A stretch of 64,000 bases of DNA from Niabella agricola (GTDB lineage: Bacteria > Bacteroidota > Bacteroidia > Chitinophagales > Chitinophagaceae). Shown here one piece after another: positions 59,702 to 64,000 of this stretch. Numbering within the stretch: position 1 is the first letter of the stretch; the number at the start of each line of letters is the position of its first letter. The notes beneath the pieces are model-generated. The model was not told where the DNA came from and did no database searches. It saw only the letters and a list, made by a program, of their open reading frames with translations. The stretch spans positions 186,001 to 250,000 of the forward strand of contig NZ_JAJHIZ010000003.1 of assembly GCF_021538615.1 (NCBI RefSeq), read 5' to 3'. The position numbers and the translations under genes were made by a program.

Positions 59702-60463
59702 TTATTTCAATGCTTTGATAATTTCCACAAAATCCACCGCTACCAGGGATGCGCCCCCAACAAGACCGCCATCCACATCAGGACAGGAAAACAGTTCTTT
59801 CGCGTTATTTGCTTTTACGCTTCCTCCATAAAGGATGGATATACCATCGGCTGCCTCCTGGCCATATTGTTTTGCAATCACCGAACGGAGGTACGCATGA
59901 ATTTCCTGGGCCTGTTCGGTGGTAGCCGTTTTGCCCGTCCCGATCGCCCAAATGGGTTCATATGCAATCACCACATTTTTCAGATCTTCTGCAGACAGAT
60001 GGAACAAGGACTCCCGCAGTTGTTTTTCCACGTACTCATTTTGCGTACCGGCCTCCCGGATGCTCAGGGGTTCTCCGCAGCAGAAAATGGGCTTTAAACC
60101 TGCGCCCAGCAGAAGATCCAGTTTTTCAGAAAGCTCCAGGTTCGATTCGTTAAAATACTCCCGGCGCTCGCTGTGGCCGATAATGCAATACTGGATATTG
60201 ATTGATTTCAGCATGTCTACAGAAACTTCACCGGTGTATGCACCCGACTTCTTATTCGAGCAATTCTGTGCGGCCACATAAAAATTCTTCAGGGTATTTA
60301 CCTTTTCATTAGCCATCATCAGGTAAGGAAAAGGAACTCCAAAGATCACCAACTGGTTTTCGGTCGTTTCAATGTTTTCGCCCAGGATATCGTTTAGCAA
60401 TTGCTGGCCTTCCACATACGTTAAGTTCATTTTCCAGTTAGCCGCTGCTATTTGCTGTCTCAT
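59702..60463 (-). CDS. tpiA: Triosephosphate isomerase
   Basis: TpiA interconverts dihydroxyacetone phosphate and glyceraldehyde 3-phosphate. The 253-residue TIM-barrel has NWKMN (Lys near residue 12), catalytic His in IGHSERREYF (about 98-107), catalytic Glu in IAYEPIWAIGTGKTAT (about 170-185) and the phosphate loop YGGSVKANNA. All the standard active-site segments are intact. Its start overlaps the GlmU-like stop by 4 bases, so they are co-translated, and a GT4 gene follows after 6 bases. Confidence 0.97.
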   Translation of the reverse strand: MRQQIAAANWKMNLTYVEGQQLLNDILGENIETTENQLVIFGVPFPYLMMANEKVNTLKNFYVAAQNCSNKKSGAYTGEVSVDMLKSINIQYCIIGHSERREYFNESNLELSEKLDLLLGAGLKPIFCCGEPLSIREAGTQNEYVEKQLRESLFHLSAEDLKNVVIAYEPIWAIGTGKTATTEQAQEIHAYLRSVIAKQYGQEAADGISILYGGSVKANNAKELFSCPDVDGGLVGGASLVAVDFVEIIKALK

Positions 60464-61581
60464 GATTTCTTTGTTTTTGTTTGATTATAAATTAGGGTAA
60501 TACGTTCTTTTTCTTCTTCTGTAAGTGTTTGTTTTTTGGTTTGCATCCATCGCTCCAGGTGCACCAGTGCCTGGTCAAGCTGGTAAGGGGTGTCGTCGCT
60601 GTATCCCCAGGAAAAGGATGGAATCCATTTAGGACTTAACCCCGCACCGAAAATATTTGCACAAATCCCCGTAACGGTTCCGGAATTAAACGATGTATTG
60701 ATCGCGGCTCTGGAATAATCCCCCATCAATACCCCGCATTTCATACCCGCCTGATAGTTTCCCGAGGGTAAAGTTATGCGAATATTTCCGGCTGTGTTTT
60801 TTAAATTGCTGTTGCTGGTGCCGGCGCCCAGGTTACACCACCGGCCGATCACTGAATCGCCCAGGTAACCGTCGTGGGCTTTATTGGAGAACGGAAACAA
60901 AACCGAGTTCTTAATTTCTCCGCCCACGGTGCAAAAAGCCCCGATGGTGGTGCCCCCATAGATCCGGGTACCCATTTTTACCACCGCTCCTTCACCAATG
61001 AACACGGGTCCGCGAATACAGGATCCTTCCATGACCAGTGCATTCTTCGAAATATAAACCGGTCCTTCCTCTGCATTGATAATCGAAAACCGGATATCGG
61101 CGCCCGGTTCTATAAACACCTTTGCTTCGTTGACCACCCGGTTGCCAGCCGTCAGCGGCGCAGACTCCCGTTCAGAAGTCAGCAATGCAAAATCGAAATG
61201 CAGCAGCCGGGCATTCATTTCAAAGATCTCCCAGCTATAGCTGATAAAATCAACAGCTGTTACAGGTAGCACACCGGATGGCTTTCCCGAAAAATCCGCC
61301 TCCGAAGTACCGTAGCCGATCACCGCTCCATTCTCAATATGCAGAAAATCACCTGGGGAAAAAGCACGCAGTTGATCCAACAGCCGGGCCGATGGAAGTA
61401 GATTGGCCGGTATAAACCAGCTGACGCCCGGCCGATCGTTCAGATCGTTTTTTACGATCTGTTCCCAGCGCCGGCGATTGGTCATCATTCCCGCAGGAAT
61501 GGTTTCCATGGAGGTTGTCAGACTAAACGGGAACAAATGCTCTGCCCGGTACTGTTTATGGGTGAAAATAACTGCGCTCAT
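60460..61581 (-). CDS. GlmU-like protein with left-handed beta-helix domain
   Basis: The 373-residue protein is the Bacteroidota GlmU-family form. The N-terminal nucleotidyltransferase-like part (about residues 1-150) lacks the usual LxxGxGxRM signature. The C-terminal part has hexapeptide repeats (GPVFIGEGAVVKMGTRIYGGTTIGAFCTVGGEIKNSVLF and the following turns, about 190-310). It is probably an acyltransferase or sugar nucleotide enzyme, but activity cannot be stated. It precedes tpiA in a tight three-gene row, overlapping by 4 bases, and is separated from rpmE2 by a terminator. Confidence 0.85.
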   Translation of the reverse strand: MSAVIFTHKQYRAEHLFPFSLTTSMETIPAGMMTNRRRWEQIVKNDLNDRPGVSWFIPANLLPSARLLDQLRAFSPGDFLHIENGAVIGYGTSEADFSGKPSGVLPVTAVDFISYSWEIFEMNARLLHFDFALLTSERESAPLTAGNRVVNEAKVFIEPGADIRFSIINAEEGPVYISKNALVMEGSCIRGPVFIGEGAVVKMGTRIYGGTTIGAFCTVGGEIKNSVLFPFSNKAHDGYLGDSVIGRWCNLGAGTSNSNLKNTAGNIRITLPSGNYQAGMKCGVLMGDYSRAAINTSFNSGTVTGICANIFGAGLSPKWIPSFSWGYSDDTPYQLDQALVHLERWMQTKKQTLTEEEKERITLIYNQTKTKKS

Positions 61582-61616
61582 AAATTGAGGTGCCTAAGAT
61601 AAACAGAAATATGGGC

Positions 61617-61648
61617 AAAACAAAACCCCGGTAAGTTCCGGGGTTTGT
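61617..61648 (-). terminator. Rho-independent terminator after rpmE2
   Basis: Arms aaaccccgg (61623-61631) and ccggggttt (61638-61646) pair. On the minus strand a T-rich ttttgtttt follows. It ends the rpmE2 transcript, 23 bases after the stop. Confidence 0.82.
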
Positions 61649-61670
61649 AAAAATATAAAAACAACACCAG

Positions 61671-61919
61671 TTATTTTTTGGCGTATTTTCTTTTGAACTT
61701 GTCGATACGACCGGCAGTATCTACCAGTACATTCTTACCAGTAAAGAAAGGGTGAGAAGTGCTTGAAATTTCCAGTTTGATTACCGGATATTCATTCCCG
61801 TCTTCCCATTGAATGGTTTCTTTTGAATTGGCAGTAGAGCGGCTTAAAAAGGTATCGCCGTTACTCATGTCTTTGAAAACTACTAAACGGTAGCTTTCCG
61901 GATGGAGCCCTTGTTTCAT
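61671..61919 (-). CDS. rpmE2: Ribosomal protein bL31, type B
   Basis: The 82-residue large-subunit protein begins MKQGLHPESYRLVVFKDMSN and has STSHPFFTGKNVLVDTAGRIDKFKRKYAKK at its end. It lacks the CxxC zinc cysteines of the type A form and so is the zinc-independent paralog (RpmE2/YtiA type). It is monocistronic, with its own -7 box, a possible leader hairpin and a terminator. Confidence 0.96.
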   Translation of the reverse strand: MKQGLHPESYRLVVFKDMSNGDTFLSRSTANSKETIQWEDGNEYPVIKLEISSTSHPFFTGKNVLVDTAGRIDKFKRKYAKK

Positions 61920-61940
61920 AATTATATGATTTTTAAGGTT

Positions 61941-61958
61941 GTACGGATTTGGCCGTAC
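61941..61958 (-). promoter_or_regulatory. Leader hairpin candidate before rpmE2
   Basis: Arms gtacgg (61941-61946) and ccgtac (61953-61958) form a 6-base stem with a 6-base loop inside the inferred 5' leader. Ribosomal protein genes often have such autoregulatory leaders; this one is unverified and short. Confidence 0.35.
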
Positions 61959-61981
61959 GGTTATTAATAAAATTTGAGGTG

Positions 61982-61989
61982 CAAAGGTA
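61982..61989 (-). promoter_or_regulatory. -7 box of rpmE2
   Basis: TACCTTTG on the minus strand matches TAnnTTTG and gives a leader of about 55 bases before ATG 61919. Confidence 0.5.
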
Positions 61990-62112
61990 AGAAAAATATT
62001 AAATGTAGAATAATGAATATCAAATTAAATAAATGGCCCGAGTCGCTTTAGCTGTACTCCCCTTTTTCCGCTCCGGAATTCAATTTCCATATTTCCACAT
62101 TCTCAAATTCCC

Positions 62113-62604
62113 TTAACTCCGCATATTTTCGATTTGCAGCGGTACGCCCAGCGCCCAGCCTTTTGAGGCCTGGATCACGCTTTGCAGGTCGTCGATCTTT
62201 TTTCCGGTTACCCGCACCACATCTTCATGAATAGATGCCTGTACCTTCAGCCCCGCATCCTTAATCAACTTCACGATTTTTTTGGCGTCTTCCTGTTTAA
62301 TACCGTTACGTACTTCCACTTCCTTCTTCCAGGCCTTGCCAATCTGGCTGCCAGCCTTGCTCAGGTCAAATGCTTCCGGAGCTATCCCCTGCTTATGTGC
62401 ACGGTTCACCAATACATCCAGTAACTGTGTCATCTTCATATCATCTTCCGTTTCGACGTTGATCTTAAACGTCTTTTTATCAAGATCGATCACGACGTGT
62501 GATCCCTTAAAATCAAAACGGTTGGTAATTTCTTTTTTTACCACGTTTACGGCGTTATCCAGCGCCTGTGCGTCTACTTTACTGGCAAAATCAAAAGAAG
62601 GCAT
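62113..62604 (-). CDS. yajQ: YajQ-family nucleotide-binding protein
   Basis: The 163-residue protein is a typical YajQ: MPSFDFASKVDAQALDNAVNVVKKEITNRFDFKGS at the start, then FDLSKAGSQIGKAWKKEVEVRNGIKQEDAKKIVKLIKDAGLKVQASIHEDVVRVTGKK. Members bind nucleotides; some bind cyclic di-GMP and act as regulators. Whether this one does is not shown. It stands alone on the minus strand. Confidence 0.92.
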   Translation of the reverse strand: MPSFDFASKVDAQALDNAVNVVKKEITNRFDFKGSHVVIDLDKKTFKINVETEDDMKMTQLLDVLVNRAHKQGIAPEAFDLSKAGSQIGKAWKKEVEVRNGIKQEDAKKIVKLIKDAGLKVQASIHEDVVRVTGKKIDDLQSVIQASKGWALGVPLQIENMRS

Positions 62605-62732
62605 ATCTGAAGAATTTAGAATATTGAATTTAATGTGAAATTTAAAAGTACTAAGAACTTCGGGAAATGTAAAATATCGGTATGAAATGTTGTTGGCCAG
62701 CCAGATCTGTGGTTCGTTTTACCGCAATGGAC

Positions 62733-62820
62733 AAAGTATCCGCAACAGTCGCATAGAAACCTGATATTGAAAATCTCCTTGGCATTCCCTGTCTGGCCTT
62801 TGCCGTTGCATTCAGCCACC
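62733..62820. repeat. Third, diverged copy of the intergenic repeat
   Basis: cgcaatgg, ccgcaacagtcgc, aacctgatattgaaaatc and attcagccaccagg line up with copy A at 2255-2360 (cgcaatgg, ctgcaacggtcgc, aacctgaatattgaaaatc, gccgccaccagg). This gives an element of over 100 bases found at both ends of the window. Confidence 0.5.
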
Positions 62821-62832
62821 AGGGTGTGGGAT

Positions 62833-62862
62833 GTATAAAAAGTAGCTGCTACACTTTTATAC
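62833..62862. other. Strong intergenic hairpin
   Basis: gtataaaaagtagc (62833-62846) pairs with gctacacttttatac (62848-62862) with one bulge, followed on the plus strand by ttttg. It lies after the TrmH-family gene's end but in the wrong strand sense for its terminator. Its role is unknown. Confidence 0.4.
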
Positions 62863-62902
62863 TTTTGAGGTCGCTGTAAGGAAACGACATTGATTCACAT
62901 GC

Positions 62903-63484
62903 TCACATTCCCAGCCCCCATTCCTTCCGCAACTGCTGATGGTAGGGCGTATCCGCCGCTGTCTGATACATTCCGGCAGCCGATCGCTGACGAAACGCTT
63001 CATAAATACTGACGGCGCAGGCAACACTGATGTTCAACGACTGAATAATGCCAACCTGGGGAATGATGAAATTGCCATCGGCCAGGGCCCTTATTTCTTC
63101 GCTTACACCTGCATGCTCGTTGCCAAAAACCAGCGCAATATTTTGTACAAGATCCAGTTCATACAACGGAATGGCACCAGCACCAAGGTGCGTGGTAAAC
63201 ACTTTATTGTACCGGCTTTTTAATGTTAGGAAACAAGTTTCAGCATCGTCAAACTGATGTACCGACAACCATTTTGCGGCACCAGAACTGCTCCGGGCAC
63301 CCCATTTTTTATGGCGAGGAATCCGGGTATTTAATATATATACATCCTGGATGCCTACGGCATCGCAGCTGCGCATTACGGCGGAAACATTATGCGGGTC
63401 GAAAACATTTTCCAGTACAATGCCCAGTCCCGGCTGACGCTTGCTGATTACGCTTTCCAGTTTTTCTCTTCGTTCATTGGTCAT
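62903..63484 (-). CDS. TrmH/SpoU-family RNA 2'-O-methyltransferase
   Basis: The 193-residue knot-fold (SPOUT) enzyme has the three SpoU motifs: NVFDPHNVSAVMRSCDAVGI (about residues 26-45), ALVFGNEHAGVS (about 115-126) and IIPQVGIIQSLNISVACAVSIYEAFRQ (about 137-163). It binds S-adenosyl-methionine and methylates a ribose 2'-OH in tRNA or rRNA. Its length and motifs are closest to TrmH (tRNA Gm18), but the target cannot be confirmed. The gene starts near a -7-like box (TACATTTG, minus strand, 63507-63514). Confidence 0.9.
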   Translation of the reverse strand: MTNERREKLESVISKRQPGLGIVLENVFDPHNVSAVMRSCDAVGIQDVYILNTRIPRHKKWGARSSSGAAKWLSVHQFDDAETCFLTLKSRYNKVFTTHLGAGAIPLYELDLVQNIALVFGNEHAGVSEEIRALADGNFIIPQVGIIQSLNISVACAVSIYEAFRQRSAAGMYQTAADTPYHQQLRKEWGLGM

Positions 63485-63685
63485 GAAAGCTCCATCTGGT
63501 GAACCGCAAATGTAGCCACAAATGACGGATATGACGGTGCGCCTCCCGCCGGTATTCCTTTACGGAACATAGCAGGCCGCCGGAAATCCTTAATAATAAT
63601 TTAAAACGCAACGAATCTAAACACCGATTATTCCCCGTAATTCTGCCGATAAAGTGTTATTATTGTGAGTATACACCGAAAAGAT

Positions 63686-64000
63686 ATGCAGAAGGTTATC
63701 CCCAGGGACATCAGTTGGCTGGCCTTTAACGGCCGGGTATTGCAAGAAGCCGCAGACCCTACCGTTCCGTTGAATGAGCGGATCAAATTTCTTGGGATCT
63801 TTTCCAACAACAGGGATGAATTTTTCAGGGTCCGGATCGCCTCTCTGAAGCGGATGCTGCGGATCGAATCCAAGCTAAACATGCATCCTGAAAAAAACCC
63901 AAAAAAGATCTTGGACCAGATCCAACGCCTGATGACCGATCAACAGGAAGAATTTGAGCGGGTTTGGAAAAATGTACAACGCAGCCTGAACCGGAATAAG
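63686..64000 (+). CDS. ppk1: Polyphosphate kinase, N-terminal part
   Basis: The first 105 residues are visible, cut by the window end; the full protein is usually about 690 residues. The N-terminal domain [55 protein letters not shown] (residues 4-58) is characteristic of PPK1, which makes inorganic polyphosphate from ATP. ATG 63686 ([11 protein letters not shown]) is chosen; a GTG at 63665 is also in frame and possible. The phosphohistidine residues lie beyond the edge. Confidence 0.92.
   Translation, partial: MQKVIPRDISWLAFNGRVLQEAADPTVPLNERIKFLGIFSNNRDEFFRVRIASLKRMLRIESKLNMHPEKNPKKILDQIQRLMTDQQEEFERVWKNVQRSLNRNK

Noticed and set aside
1..64000. CRISPR arrays, tRNA genes, rRNA genes, insertion sequences or prophage
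   Set aside because: I saw no regular repeat-spacer array, cloverleaf-like tRNA, rRNA segment, transposase or phage structural gene. The intergenic repeats present are irregular and decayed.

Overview
The window comes from a chromosome of a Bacteroidota bacterium, most likely a member of the Chitinophagaceae (inference). Several things point there. Many start regions carry the Bacteroidota -7 promoter box TAnnTTTG. Several families are typical of the phylum: DUF3822, DUF1599, the DoxX/BT_3928-like protein, the GlmU-like protein, the DUF2027/Smr protein and M56-TonB fusions. There are many SPII lipoproteins, and the intergenic DNA is littered with short, decayed direct and inverted repeats. 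I see no prophage, insertion sequence, CRISPR array, rRNA or tRNA. The one structural RNA is RNase P RNA.

Layout. 1-5 kb is phenylalanine/tyrosine catabolism: hpd (cut by the left edge), hmgA and a long aromatic amino acid hydroxylase, with a palindrome and an aromatic-rich small ORF between hpd and hmgA and a frameshifted DinB gene nearby. 5-10 kb holds an EVE protein, an FAD oxidase with no normal start codon, a DUF72 protein, two lipoproteins and a stand-alone TrpB2. 10.6-14 kb is a tight operon: pdhA, a TPR membrane protein, ribH, a lipoprotein and a LutA-like Fe-S protein. It faces recF, a heparan-acetyltransferase-like membrane protein and a DciA-like DUF721 gene. 17-23 kb has a secreted protein, an orphan peptide-type permease, a DoxX-family/DUF1599 pair divergent from folP, a DUF922-like lipoprotein and thioredoxin.

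23-28 kb contains three tandem FKBP lipoproteins, an NrnA-type phosphoesterase and ndk. 28-32 kb has trhO and a BlaI/M56-TonB sensor locus with a perfect palindromic operator and a 5'-deleted duplicate of the sensor gene. 32-38 kb holds a penicillin acylase, an SPFH/ribbon-helix-helix operon with a palindrome at its start, and a pair of secreted hydrolases. 38.6-49 kb carries rnpB, an Smr protein, an amino acid permease, a polyprenyl synthase and the overlapping chain DUF3822-rsmD-MTHFS-lpxK-rnr. 49-54 kb carries namZ, a thiolase, ypdA and pdhB. 54-60 kb has a DNA-binding-domain-less NtrC-type regulator, a small glycan cluster (two glycosyltransferases and an ABC exporter), and tpiA with a GlmU-like protein. 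The window ends with rpmE2, yajQ, a TrmH-family methyltransferase and the start of ppk1.

Most of this is ordinary housekeeping. The parts most worth a second look are the SPFH/RHH operon with its palindrome, the aromatic leader ORF before hmgA, the decaying duplicate in the BlaI/M56-TonB locus, and the NtrC-type regulator with an altered sigma-54 contact loop and no HTH domain.
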